Source: JALSRD01 sp964476595
Lineage (GTDB): Bacteria > Desulfobacterota > Desulfobacteria > Desulfobacterales > JALSRD01
Reading direction: 5' to 3'
Length of the DNA stretch: 64,000 nucleotides
NCBI GenBank assembly: GCA_964476595.1
Contig: CAYZCL010000175.1
Span: 1-64,000 of the forward strand
Part shown: piece after piece, positions 16,940 through 24,499 of the stretch
Position numbering within the stretch: the first letter of the stretch is position 1
How the letters are laid out: the number at the start of each line of letters is the position of its first letter
Translations under genes and position numbers: made by a program
Notes under the pieces: generated by a model
Told to the model about the DNA's origin: nothing
Databases searched by the model: none
What the model saw: only the letters and a program-made list of their open reading frames with translations

Positions 16940-17635
16940 GTGCGTCTCGGCGGCCTGCACAGGAGCTCCATGATCGACTACCCGGGGGCGGTGTCCGCCG
17001 TGCTTTTTCTGGCGGGCTGCAACTTCCACTGCCCCTACTGTCACAACCCCTCGCTGGCACAGGGGATCTGCGTCGAAAGCCTGACGGAGCGGGATTTTCT
17101 GGCTTTCCTTAAAAAGCGCCGGGGATTCCTGGACGCCGTGGTCCTGTCCGGCGGGGAACCCACACTGGCAGAGGGTCTGCCGGATCTTTGCCGGCGTATT
17201 CAACAATCGGGGTATGCCGTCAAGCTCGACACCAACGGCAGCCGTCCGCAAATGCTCGGCCGCCTGTTGAGGGACGGTCTGCTCGACTACGTGGCCATGG
17301 ACCTCAAGACCCTGCCCCGTCGATACGACGCGCTCTGCGCGGAAAAGGACATTCAGACAAAAGTAGAGGAAAGCATCGCGCTGTTGCGCTCTTCCGGCAT
17401 CGACCACGAGTTTCGCACCACCTGCGTCAGGCCCTTCGTGGATGAGAACACCGTAGGGCGTATGGCGCAGCTCATTTCCGGTACCCGGCGTTATTTTCTG
17501 CAGCGCTTTTCGGCCGCCGGCGAAACGCTCGATCCGGACTTCTGCGCCGACGGCGCCTGCCGTTTTTCAGAGGATGAACTGACGGTCATGAGAGAAACGG
17601 CCGCCCGGCACGTCGGAGACTGCCGTCTTCGATGA
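16940..17635 (+). CDS. nrdG: Anaerobic ribonucleotide reductase activating protein (radical SAM)
   Basis: A 231-residue radical SAM enzyme that installs the glycyl radical on NrdD. The cluster motif is CNFHCPYC (C27, C31, C34); VVLSGGEPTL is the SAM-binding GGE motif. The GTG at 16940 is preferred because the family's conserved GGLHRSSMIDYPG block precedes the internal ATG at 16970, although that ATG has a better AGGAG. It is read from the nrdD promoter. No obvious terminator follows in the 150 bases before the next promoter. Confidence 0.92.
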   Translation: MRLGGLHRSSMIDYPGAVSAVLFLAGCNFHCPYCHNPSLAQGICVESLTERDFLAFLKKRRGFLDAVVLSGGEPTLAEGLPDLCRRIQQSGYAVKLDTNGSRPQMLGRLLRDGLLDYVAMDLKTLPRRYDALCAEKDIQTKVEESIALLRSSGIDHEFRTTCVRPFVDENTVGRMAQLISGTRRYFLQRFSAAGETLDPDFCADGACRFSEDELTVMRETAARHVGDCRLR

Positions 17636-17783
17636 CCCCTGCCGCGTAAATGGGCTTCCGTATAACAGCGCCAGTCGTAGACACGCGGGACCATCGGCAA
17701 CCGAGGGCAGGCATACCGCATGCGGTTTCCCTTCGAATATGCATTCAACCGTCGCCTGCCTTCCCCAAAAGGCATCTTAAGGC

Positions 17784-17812
17784 TTGACAGGAGGCAGAAA
17801 GCATCGTACTTG
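17784..17812 (+). promoter_or_regulatory. Promoter for the third cobalamin riboswitch
   Basis: TTGACA (17784-17789), a 17-base spacer, TACTTG (17807-17812). Confidence 0.65.
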
Positions 17813-17816
17813 AAAA

Positions 17817-17998
17817 TCAAGGTGCCCAACGGGCTTAATAGGGAATCCCGTGAAAACCGGGAGCGGTCCCGCCGCTGTAACCCCGCCCCTGCCGCTGGTT
17901 TCGCAGGGGAACCTTTTCGGCCACGTGTCGCCACTGTTTCGATGCATCGGGATGGGAAGGCCGCCGGAAAGGCGGGGGAGCCAGAAGACCTGCCTTGA
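17817..17998 (+). promoter_or_regulatory. Cobalamin riboswitch upstream of a small unknown gene
   Basis: P1 is TCAAGG/CCTTGA, P2 is GCCC/GGGC, and the core is TTAATAGGGAATCCCGTGA, CCCGCCGCTGTAACC, CCACTGTTTCG, GGGATGGGAAGGC and CCAGAAGACCTGCC. It carries the AGGGGAACCTTTTCGGCC peripheral arm. The only downstream plus-strand gene is the 91-residue ORF at 18254. Confidence 0.95.
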
Positions 17999-18066
17999 CG
18001 ACATGCGCCTCTGCCCGCGGCAGGACGGGAAGCGGAGGCGGGCCAAGGGTCAAGTAAACTGGGTGC

Positions 18067-18099
18067 AGCCCTTCGCGAATGTATCGCGGAGGGCTTTTT
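18067..18099 (+). terminator. Riboswitch-controlled terminator (third riboswitch)
   Basis: Twelve-bp stem AGCCCTTCGCGA / TCGCGGAGGGCT with a 5-base loop and five T. The AAGGGTCAAGTAA...CTGGGTGCAG element lies immediately upstream, as in the riboswitches at 291, 19211 and 45766. Confidence 0.9.
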
Positions 18100-18143
18100 G
18101 TTTTTCCGCCCCGGGCGGGTCGCCCGGGGGTGAAGGGAAAGAC

Positions 18144-18211
18144 GGGCGGGTGTCCTGGCACCGCAAGGCCCAGGGGCTTCGGGATGAGCCTGACAGCACC
18201 CGCCCTCTTTT
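18144..18211 (+). terminator. Second terminator-like hairpin in the leader of the 91-residue gene
   Basis: GGGCGGGTG (18144-18152) pairs perfectly with CACCCGCCC (18197-18205), followed by TCTTTT; the long loop contains a further CCTGG/CCAGG stem. Together with a 9-bp hairpin at 18109-18129, it means the transcript must pass several structures before reaching the gene at 18254. Confidence 0.5.
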
Positions 18212-18253
18212 ACCTTCGTTCGGCGTCATCTCATTCCTGCAAAGGAGGCCAAA

Positions 18254-18529
18254 ATGGCAAAACTGTTCCGCATCACAGATCAGCCCCGGGAAAAAGCGGC
18301 CGAACCGGTCTACACCATCGTGGACGGCAAGCTGTACCGCACCGTCTTTCATCCTGCGGGATGGTCCCGGCACTGGGACTACGAACTTCGCGATGACGGC
18401 CGCGTTTACCGCAGCAAACACCACCCGCAGGGTGCCAGCAACTCTCCCGAGTTCGAATTCCGCGGCGACGGCAGGCTCTACCGCATCGTTTCCGGAAAAG
18501 GCTTTCCGGAGTACGAACTCAGCGACTGA
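18254..18529 (+). CDS. Unknown 91-residue protein with four short internal repeats
   Basis: A small soluble protein with no signal peptide or membrane helix. It is built of four units of 20-24 residues, each starting (K/R)(L/V)(F/Y)R and ending in an aromatic-acidic strand: KLFRITDQ...YTIVDG, KLYRTVFHPAG...YELRDDG, RVYRSKHHPQG...FEFRGDG, RLYRIVSG...YELSD. This suggests a four-bladed, pseudo-symmetric beta fold. AAAGGAGG lies about 7 bases before the ATG, a strong ribosome-binding site. It follows a cobalamin riboswitch, but two further hairpins intervene, so B12 control is likely rather than proven. I do not recognise a family with confidence, and no function is proposed. Confidence 0.7.
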   Translation: MAKLFRITDQPREKAAEPVYTIVDGKLYRTVFHPAGWSRHWDYELRDDGRVYRSKHHPQGASNSPEFEFRGDGRLYRIVSGKGFPEYELSD

Positions 18530-18533
18530 CGCG

Positions 18534-18558
18534 GCCGCCGTTGGGACCGATCGGCGGC
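18534..18558. terminator. Hairpin between convergent genes
   Basis: GCCGCCG / CGGCGGC with an 11-base loop in the short gap between the plus-strand small gene and the minus-strand DUF1269 gene. It has no T-run on either strand, so a terminator role is weakly supported. Confidence 0.3.
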
Positions 18559-18566
18559 GGTCGGGT

Positions 18567-19061
18567 CTACTCCCCTTCGGTGCCGGAAAGCAGCTTCTGG
18601 AGTTCTTCTTCCTTGTCCTTGGTCAGGGAAGTCTTGAGGACTTTTCCGCCGAACCCCTTGAGGCGCTCGGCCACCTTGTCCGGCGTGACCTTCTTGACGA
18701 GAATAAACAGCGCCGAGCTTCCCGGTTTGAAGCTCTCGGCCAGTTCCTTCATGAACTGGTCGTTGATGCCGATATCGGTGAGTTTGCCGGAGATGGCCCC
18801 GGCGCCCGCACCTACCGCGGCCCCGAGCAACGGATTGAGAAAGATCATGCCGATCAGCATGCCCCAGAAGCCACCGCCCACGGCACCGGCCGCAGTCAGG
18901 TTGATGGCTTGGTGCAGCTTGATTTTACCCTCCGCGTCCTTGGTGACCACGGCGGCGTCTTCCATCTTGATCAGGTATTCCTTCTGCATTTTGCCCAGTT
19001 CGGCCCGTAGTTCGAAGGCCTTGTGCTCGTCGTCGAAAGCGATTACGATCAGGTCGCTCAT
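18567..19061 (-). CDS. DUF1269-family membrane protein
   Basis: A 164-residue protein. The N-terminal ferredoxin-like part (MSDLIVIAFDDEHKAFELRAEL...YLIKMEDAAVVTKDAEGKIKLHQ) is followed by a glycine/alanine-rich membrane hairpin (AGAVGGGFWGMLIGMIFLNPLLGAAVGAGAGAISG, about residues 57-92). A soluble C-terminal part follows (DINDQFMKELAESFKPGSSALFILVKK-type region). This layout is typical of DUF1269 proteins, whose role is unknown, though they often appear in stress regulons. AAAGGA lies about 8 bases before the ATG. It is convergent with the small gene at 18254 and divergent from riboswitch 19211. Nothing links it to B12 except position. Confidence 0.8.
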   Translation of the reverse strand: MSDLIVIAFDDEHKAFELRAELGKMQKEYLIKMEDAAVVTKDAEGKIKLHQAINLTAAGAVGGGFWGMLIGMIFLNPLLGAAVGAGAGAISGKLTDIGINDQFMKELAESFKPGSSALFILVKKVTPDKVAERLKGFGGKVLKTSLTKDKEEELQKLLSGTEGE

Positions 19062-19177
19062 GGAAAATTTCCTTTCTCTGGTGTCGGTTGTCGGTTTTGT
19101 GGCTGGACCTCAGCTATTATAAGCACGCAACGCCCATTGTCACGCGCATGGTTGTGGCGCCGGGATCACAATTACGG

Positions 19178-19206
19178 TTGACAAACGGATCGGCCGAATC
19201 TATACA
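19178..19206 (+). promoter_or_regulatory. Promoter of the btu-cbi operon
   Basis: TTGACA (19178-19183), a 17-base spacer, TATACA (19201-19206). Both hexamers are good, and the riboswitch begins 5 bases later. Confidence 0.75.
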
Positions 19207-19210
19207 GGGC

Positions 19211-19376
19211 GACACAAGGTGTCATCAGACTTAATAGGGAATCCCGTTGGAGTCGGGAGCGGTCCCGCCGCTGTGACCGGGGACGAAATCCGAGTTTTGC
19301 CACTGTCGTGTATCAGCACGATGGGAAGGTTCGGAATATAGGACGATCCGGGAGCCAGAAGACCTGCCTTGTGGTG
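19211..19376 (+). promoter_or_regulatory. Cobalamin riboswitch controlling the 17-gene btu-cbi-cob operon
   Basis: P1 is ACACAAGG with CCTTGTGGTGT (small bulge). P2 is short (GTC/GAC). The core contains TTAATAGGGAATCCCGTTGG, CCCGCCGCTGTGACC, CCACTGTCG, GATGGGAAGGTTCGG and CCAGAAGACCTGCC. The peripheral arm is the CCGGGGACGAAATC subtype shared with the btuB riboswitch, while the expression platform is of the CTGGGTGCAG type. Confidence 0.95.
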
Positions 19377-19445
19377 TGGACAGGCCGTCTGCGCGGTCAC
19401 ATCGGTTGCTGTCCATCGAATCAGGGTTAAGAAAACTGGGTGCAG

Positions 19446-19478
19446 CCCTTCATGAGATTCTCATGGAGGGTTTTTTTT
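19446..19478 (+). terminator. Riboswitch-controlled terminator of the btu-cbi operon
   Basis: Eleven-bp stem CCCTTCATGAG / CTCATGGAGGG (one G-U) with a 3-base loop and eight T. A further perfect 7-bp hairpin, GTCCGGC/GCCGGAC, follows at 19479-19497. The remaining leader to 19693 holds no gene I can support. Confidence 0.9.
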
Positions 19479-19693
19479 GTCCGGCGCGCTGCCGGACGAA
19501 GCGGCCCGATTGCCGAATACGACGGCGCTCATGCGCCCATGCACCGCGTCCGGCTGTGTTGCGGAAACCACGACATCTTCCTGATGTGCCGAAATTTTCG
19601 CGTCTCGACGGACGACGCCCGGCGGTTTCGGTGCGTACCGTATTCGCGAACCGGACCGCTGAGGAAGGGCGCATCTTGTCGAAGGAAAAGGAA

Positions 19694-20734
19694 ATGCCGG
19701 CCGGCGTGCGCTTCAGCGGATATCTCACGATCCCGCTGTTGCTCCTTCTGCTGGGGGCAACCGTGCTGGTCTCCACCGCCATGGGTTACATCCGCATCCC
19801 CCTCGGGGAGGTGGCCCGCATCGTGGCGGGCCGCCTGTTTTCCGCAGAGGCATGGCTGGCCGGCGTCCCGCCGGTGCACGCTACGGTGGTTTTCGATGTG
19901 CGCCTGCCGCGCATCCTGACGGCTGCCGTGGTGGGGGCCGGACTGGCCGTCTCGGGCACCGCCTTTCAGGGCATCCTGCTCAACCCCCTGGCGGACCCTT
20001 ACACCCTGGGCGTTTCGGCCGGCGCCGCTTTCGGAGCTTCGCTGGCCATCATCCTGAACATCGGCTTCATGGGAGCCTATTCGGTGCCCGCCTTCGCCTT
20101 CGCCGGCGCCCTGTTGACGTTGCTGCTGGTCATCGCCCTGTCCTCGTCCGCTGAAGGCCTTTCCTCCAACAACCTGATCCTTTCGGGCATTATCGTGGCC
20201 GCTATCCTCTCGGCCGGCATCAGCTTTCTGAAGTACGTGGCCGACGAGCAGGTTTCGGTGATCATCTTCTGGCTGATGGGCAGTTTCGCCTCGCGCACCT
20301 GGAACGACGTCGGGCTCACCCTGGGCTTCGTCGGTCTCGGTTTCGCCGTGTTCGTCTTCTACGCCCGCGATCTCAATCTCCTCTCGCTGGGAAGCCGCAC
20401 GGCCGCCTCGCTGGGGGTCGACACCCGACGTGTGCCGTTGATCCTTCTGGTGACGGCCTCGCTGGTGGCCGCCCTGTGCGTGGCGGTTTCCGGCATCATC
20501 GGATTCGTGGGACTGCTGGTGCCCCACATGATGCGGGCCGTCACCGGTCCCGACAACCGCCGCCTGATGCCGGCCAGCCTGCTGGCCGGAGCCGTGCTGC
20601 TGCTGGGTGCGGACACCATTACCCGCGCCGTGCTGCCCCACGAGATTCCCATCGGTGTCCTGACCGCGCTCATCGGCGGCCCCTTTTTCTGTTACGTATT
20701 CCGTCGGCGCCAAAAAGGGCGCAGGGGGTTTTGA
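19694..20734 (+). CDS. btuC: BtuC/FecCD-family ABC transporter permease (second set)
   Basis: This 346-residue membrane protein has the FecCD-family signatures PRILTAAVVGAGLAVSGTAFQGILLNPLADPYTLGVSAGAAFGA and SGIIGFVGLLVPHMMRAVTGPDNRRLMPASLLAGA, and about ten hydrophobic segments. It is the first gene of the riboswitch-controlled operon. The ATG at 19694 follows GGAAAAGGAA closely. A TTG at 19676 with GAGGAAGG upstream is an alternative that would add six residues. It is a paralogue of, not identical to, the permease at 3971. Confidence 0.87.
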   Translation: MPAGVRFSGYLTIPLLLLLLGATVLVSTAMGYIRIPLGEVARIVAGRLFSAEAWLAGVPPVHATVVFDVRLPRILTAAVVGAGLAVSGTAFQGILLNPLADPYTLGVSAGAAFGASLAIILNIGFMGAYSVPAFAFAGALLTLLLVIALSSSAEGLSSNNLILSGIIVAAILSAGISFLKYVADEQVSVIIFWLMGSFASRTWNDVGLTLGFVGLGFAVFVFYARDLNLLSLGSRTAASLGVDTRRVPLILLVTASLVAALCVAVSGIIGFVGLLVPHMMRAVTGPDNRRLMPASLLAGAVLLLGADTITRAVLPHEIPIGVLTALIGGPFFCYVFRRRQKGRRGF

Positions 20735-20736
20735 AA

Positions 20737-21537
20737 ATGCCCTTCGACCTGGACAACATCTGCTTTTCCCATGGCCGGCGTCGGGTCTTTTCCAACCTCA
20801 CGCTGCGCCTGGAGAAGGGACGTTTCTACGGCCTCGTCGGCCCCAACGGGTGCGGCAAGACCACCCTGATGGACCTGCTCTGCCGGCAGCGCACACCCGC
20901 CGGCGGCAGCATCCGCCTTTCCGGCAGGGCCCTGGCGGAATACGGCCGTAAAGCGCTGGCCCGGCGTGTATCTCTGGTCCCCCAGGACTTTCGGATCAAC
21001 TTCCCCTTCACCGCCGGAGAGGTCGTCATGATGGGCCGCTATCCCCATCTCCCCCGCTTTTCGGCGCCGGGGGACCGGGACCACGCCATGGTCGACGACG
21101 TCATGGAACGCACCGACACGGCACGTTTCCGCCACCGCCTGGTCACTGAACTGTCCGGGGGAGAGCGCCAGCGGGTGGTGTTCGCCCGTGCCCTGGCCCA
21201 GGACGCCGAGGTCATGCTGCTGGACGAGGCCACCTCCAACCTGGATGTCAACCACAGCCTGGCGTTGCTGAACCTGGCCGCGGAACAGGTCCGGCGGAGG
21301 GGGCGAACCGTTCTGGCCGTTTTCCAGGACATCAACCTGGCGGCCGCTTTCTGCAGCCACCTGATTTTCATGCACCACGGCGCCATTGCCGCCCAGGGTC
21401 CCACCGATGAGGTGCTCGACGCGGAAATCCTGCAGCGCGTCTTTGCGGTCCGCGCCAAGGTCTACTTCGAACCGTACACCGCCTCCCGGCAGGTGGTCTT
21501 CAAACCCACGGAGGAACATCATGCGTCTGTTGATTAG
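20737..21537 (+). CDS. btuD: BtuD-type ABC ATPase with altered H-loop (second set)
   Basis: A 266-residue ABC ATPase. Walker A is GPNGCGKTT, the Q-loop SLVPQDFRINFP, the signature LSGGERQRVVFARA and Walker B VMLLDEATSNLD. The H-loop position, normally SHD, reads VFQDINLA with Q197, whereas the ATPase at 4978 has H199. The loss of the switch histidine is unusual and could slow hydrolysis. The ATG lies two bases after the btuC stop; the end overlaps btuF by 17 bases. Confidence 0.87.
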   Translation: MPFDLDNICFSHGRRRVFSNLTLRLEKGRFYGLVGPNGCGKTTLMDLLCRQRTPAGGSIRLSGRALAEYGRKALARRVSLVPQDFRINFPFTAGEVVMMGRYPHLPRFSAPGDRDHAMVDDVMERTDTARFRHRLVTELSGGERQRVVFARALAQDAEVMLLDEATSNLDVNHSLALLNLAAEQVRRRGRTVLAVFQDINLAAAFCSHLIFMHHGAIAAQGPTDEVLDAEILQRVFAVRAKVYFEPYTASRQVVFKPTEEHHASVD

Positions 21538-22486
21538 CCTGCTGCTGTCGGCGCTACTGGCCCTTTCGGCCCAGGCCGCCGATTTTTCGTTGCAGGCGGA
21601 CGGCACCATCGTCGATCAGGCCGGCCGCCGCATCGTGGTCGAAAAGCCTTTCAAGCGCATCATTTCGCTTTACGCGGCGCACACCGAAAATCTCTACACA
21701 CTGGGTCTGGGTGACGCCCTTGCGGGTGTCTCAACCCACGAGGACTACCCGCCCCAGGCCCTGCGCAAGCCGGTCTTTTCCTACCACGACGACGCCGAGA
21801 AGTTCCTGGCCGCCGCCCCGGACCTCGTGCTGGTGCGGCCCATGATCGACCGCGGCTATCCCGGGCTGATGCGACGCCTGGAAGACAGCGGCATCACGGT
21901 GGTCTCGCTGCAGCCGGGAACCGTGCCCGACATGAAAGTCTACTGGCGCATCCTTGCCCGGCTGGGCGGACGCCCGGATGCGGCTGAAAAGATGATCAAG
22001 ACTTTCGAGCGGGCCGTGGCGGATTTTAAAGCCCTGTCTGAAGGCGTTCCGCCCAAGCGTGTGTATTTCGAAGCGATTCACAACAAAATGAAAACCTTTA
22101 CACCCACCTCCATGGCTATCTTCGTCCTGGAGACCGCCGGCGGCGTTAACGTGGCCGCCGACGCACGCGCGGTGCACGGCACCAACATCGCGGCCTACGG
22201 AAAGGAGCGCATCCTGGCGCATGCCGACGAGATCGACGTGTATCTCTCCCAGGAAGGCCCCATGAACCGCGTCAGCGTGGATCGCATTGCCCGTGAACCG
22301 GGTTTTTCCGTCATCCGGGCCGTAAAAGAGGGGCGCGTTTTCATCGTGGCGGAAAGCATCGTGTCGCGTCCCACCCCGCGGCTGCTGCTGGGCATCAACC
22401 GCATCGGCGGCATACTTCATCCCCGGCGCTTCGCCGGGCGCGGTGCGCGCATCTTGAAGCGAACCGGTTTTTTCGAGGTCCCATGA
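21521..22486 (+). CDS. btuF: BtuF-like periplasmic corrinoid-binding protein (second set)
   Basis: A 321-residue protein with a signal peptide (about residues 1-19, LLALSAQA-AD) and the helical-backbone binding fold. DQAGRRIVVEKPFKRIISLYAAHTENLYTLGLGDALAGVSTHEDYPP forms the first lobe, and EGRVFIVAESIVSRPTPRLLLGINRIGGILHP lies in the second. GGAGGA precedes the ATG by about 7 bases. It closes the transporter block, and its stop overlaps the cbiA ATG, tying import to synthesis in one transcript. Confidence 0.87.
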   Translation: MRLLISLLLSALLALSAQAADFSLQADGTIVDQAGRRIVVEKPFKRIISLYAAHTENLYTLGLGDALAGVSTHEDYPPQALRKPVFSYHDDAEKFLAAAPDLVLVRPMIDRGYPGLMRRLEDSGITVVSLQPGTVPDMKVYWRILARLGGRPDAAEKMIKTFERAVADFKALSEGVPPKRVYFEAIHNKMKTFTPTSMAIFVLETAGGVNVAADARAVHGTNIAAYGKERILAHADEIDVYLSQEGPMNRVSVDRIAREPGFSVIRAVKEGRVFIVAESIVSRPTPRLLLGINRIGGILHPRRFAGRGARILKRTGFFEVP

Positions 22487-23886
22487 GAGCCGGCGTAAAA
22501 GCCATCGTCATCGCCGGAACCCGCAGCGGGTCCGGCAAGACCACCGTCACCCTGGGCCTGATGGCGGCCCTGCGTCGTCGCGGCCTGCGGGTGGCGCCGT
22601 TCAAGGTGGGCCCCGACTTCATCGACCCGGGTCACCACCGCCGCGTCACCGGCCGTGACAGCCGCAACCTGGACGGCTGGATGCTCAGCCGGCCGACCAA
22701 CCGGAAAATTTTCCAACGCCACGCCGCCGGATGCGACGTAGCCGTCATCGAGGGCGTCATGGGGCTCTTCGACGGGTTCAGCGGCACCAGTGAAGCCGGT
22801 TCCACGGCACAAATGGCCAAGTGGCTGGGCATTCCGGTGCTGCTGGTGGTGGACGCCGCCAGCATGGCGCGCAGCGCCGCCGCCCTGGTGATGGGTTTCG
22901 AGTGCTTCGATCCGGATCTGTCCTTCGCCGGCGTACTCTTTAACCGCCTCGGAAGCCCGGGGCATTTGGAATACCTGCGCCAGGCCCTGAAAGGGCACGT
23001 GCGTATGCCCTGCCTGGGAGGCCTGCAGCGCCGCCAGGCGGTGCGCATCCCCGAGCGTCACTTGGGCCTGGTGACCGGCGATGACCATCCCCTGGGCGCC
23101 GACACGCAGGCCCGGTTGGCCGACCTGGTGGAATCGTCCATGGACCTGGATGAGCTGCTTGCCCGCCTGCCCGTGCTGCCGGTTTCGGGGGCACCCGCCC
23201 TGCCGGGCCATCCCCCTCACGGCAACCGGGTCCCCGTGGCCGTCGCCCGCGACAACGCCTTCTGCTTCTACTACCCTGAAAACCTGGAACTGCTGGCGGC
23301 CGCCGGTGCCGACCTGCGGTTCTTTTCCCCCCTGGCCGGCGACCCCTTGCCCCCCGACGCGGCCGGCCTGTACCTGGGCGGCGGATACCCGGAACTGTTC
23401 GCCGCCGAGCTGTGCCGTAACCGGGTCTTGCGGGAACAGATCCATCTGGCCAGCCGCAACGGCATGCCGATCTACGCCGAGTGCGGCGGATTCATGTACC
23501 TCTGCCGAAGCATCCGGGATTTCGAAGGCAACCATTTCGAGATGTGCGGCTGCTTCGCCTTTACCGCCCGCATGGCGCGACGCCTGCGTTCCCTGGGATA
23601 CCGCGAAATCCGGCTGCGACACGACTGCATGCTGGGCCCGGCCGGCACGCGCGTGCGGGGACACGAGTTTCACTACTCCGACATCGTGGGAAACGATCCG
23701 GCGGCGGTCACGCTCTACGAGGTTTCCGACCGCGGCGGGAAGCACCGCAGCCGCGAGGGCTTTCTCGTCGACCGGACGCTGGGCAGTTACTTTCACCTGC
23801 ACTTCGCCAGCCGTCCGACATTGGCTGCGGCCTTCGTGGACGGCTGCCGGAGATACCGAAAGGAAAACGAACGCCATGACACCTGA
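22483..23886 (+). CDS. cbiA: Cobyrinic acid a,c-diamide synthase
   Basis: A 467-residue two-domain enzyme that amidates the a and c side chains of cob(II)yrinate using glutamine and ATP. The N-terminal ATPase domain has IAGTRSGSGKTTVTLGLMAALRRRGLRVAPFKVGPDFIDP, the family signature. The C-terminal class I glutamine amidotransferase domain (from about residue 245) carries GLYLGGGYPELFAAEL and the nucleophile loop YAECGGFMYL. The length is typical for CbiA. It overlaps btuF by 4 and cbiC by 11 bases. Confidence 0.94.
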   Translation: MRAGVKAIVIAGTRSGSGKTTVTLGLMAALRRRGLRVAPFKVGPDFIDPGHHRRVTGRDSRNLDGWMLSRPTNRKIFQRHAAGCDVAVIEGVMGLFDGFSGTSEAGSTAQMAKWLGIPVLLVVDAASMARSAAALVMGFECFDPDLSFAGVLFNRLGSPGHLEYLRQALKGHVRMPCLGGLQRRQAVRIPERHLGLVTGDDHPLGADTQARLADLVESSMDLDELLARLPVLPVSGAPALPGHPPHGNRVPVAVARDNAFCFYYPENLELLAAAGADLRFFSPLAGDPLPPDAAGLYLGGGYPELFAAELCRNRVLREQIHLASRNGMPIYAECGGFMYLCRSIRDFEGNHFEMCGCFAFTARMARRLRSLGYREIRLRHDCMLGPAGTRVRGHEFHYSDIVGNDPAAVTLYEVSDRGGKHRSREGFLVDRTLGSYFHLHFASRPTLAAAFVDGCRRYRKENERHDT

Positions 23887-24499
23887 TGACATCGAACGCC
23901 GCAGTTTCGCCATAATCGACGCCGAAGCCGGCAACCACGGCCACCCGCCGGACCGCTGGCCCATTGTGCGCCGCATGATCCACACCACGGCCGACTTCGA
24001 ATACGTGACCTCTGTCCGCTTTCACCCCCTGGCGGTCTCCCGAGGCGTCTCCGCCATCGCGGCCGGAGCGGACATCATCACCGACACCAACATGGCGCGG
24101 GTGGGCATCCGCAGCGCTTTGCTGGAGCCTTTCGGCGTCAGCGTTCACTGCCTGATGAGCGACCCCCGGGTGGCCGCCGTAGCCGGCGCTGAGGGCCGCA
24201 CCCGAGCCGCCGTGGCTGTCGAAGCAGCCCTCGAACACATGGCCGACGGCATTTACGTGGTGGGAAACGCCCCCACGGCCCTGCTGCGCCTCATCGAGCG
24301 GATACGATCCGGCGACGCTACGCCGACCTTGGTGATCGGGCTTCCGGTGGGATTTGTCAACGCGGCCGAGTCCAAGGCCGCCCTGGCGGAACTCGACGTC
24401 CCTTTCATCACCAACGTCGGCCGCAAGGGAGGGTCCAACGTGGCCGCCAGCGTGGTCAACGCCCTGGCACTGATGGCGCAGGAAAGGGAGGCATCATGA
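23876..24499 (+). CDS. cbiC: Precorrin-8X / cobalt-precorrin-8 methylmutase
   Basis: A 207-residue enzyme that moves the methyl group from C11 to C12, giving (cobyrinic) hydrogenobyrinic acid. Recognised by RRSFAIIDAEAGNH, RRMIHTTADFEY (with the catalytic histidine, IHTT), GADIITDTNMARVGI, GNAPTALLRL, VIGLPVGFVNAAESKAAL and ITNVGRKGGSNVAASVVNAL. GAAAGGA lies upstream of the ATG, inside the end of cbiA. Confidence 0.95.
   Translation: MTPDDIERRSFAIIDAEAGNHGHPPDRWPIVRRMIHTTADFEYVTSVRFHPLAVSRGVSAIAAGADIITDTNMARVGIRSALLEPFGVSVHCLMSDPRVAAVAGAEGRTRAAVAVEAALEHMADGIYVVGNAPTALLRLIERIRSGDATPTLVIGLPVGFVNAAESKAALAELDVPFITNVGRKGGSNVAASVVNALALMAQEREAS

Noticed and set aside
14773..16971. 732-codon minus-strand open frame opposite nrdD
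   Set aside because: Shadow of a highly conserved gene; its composition is biased and no motif is recognisable.
18109..18129. Perfect 9-bp hairpin CCCCGGGCG-GGT-CGCCCGGGG as a terminator
   Set aside because: It is followed by GTGAAGG with no T-run; it is noted only as leader structure.
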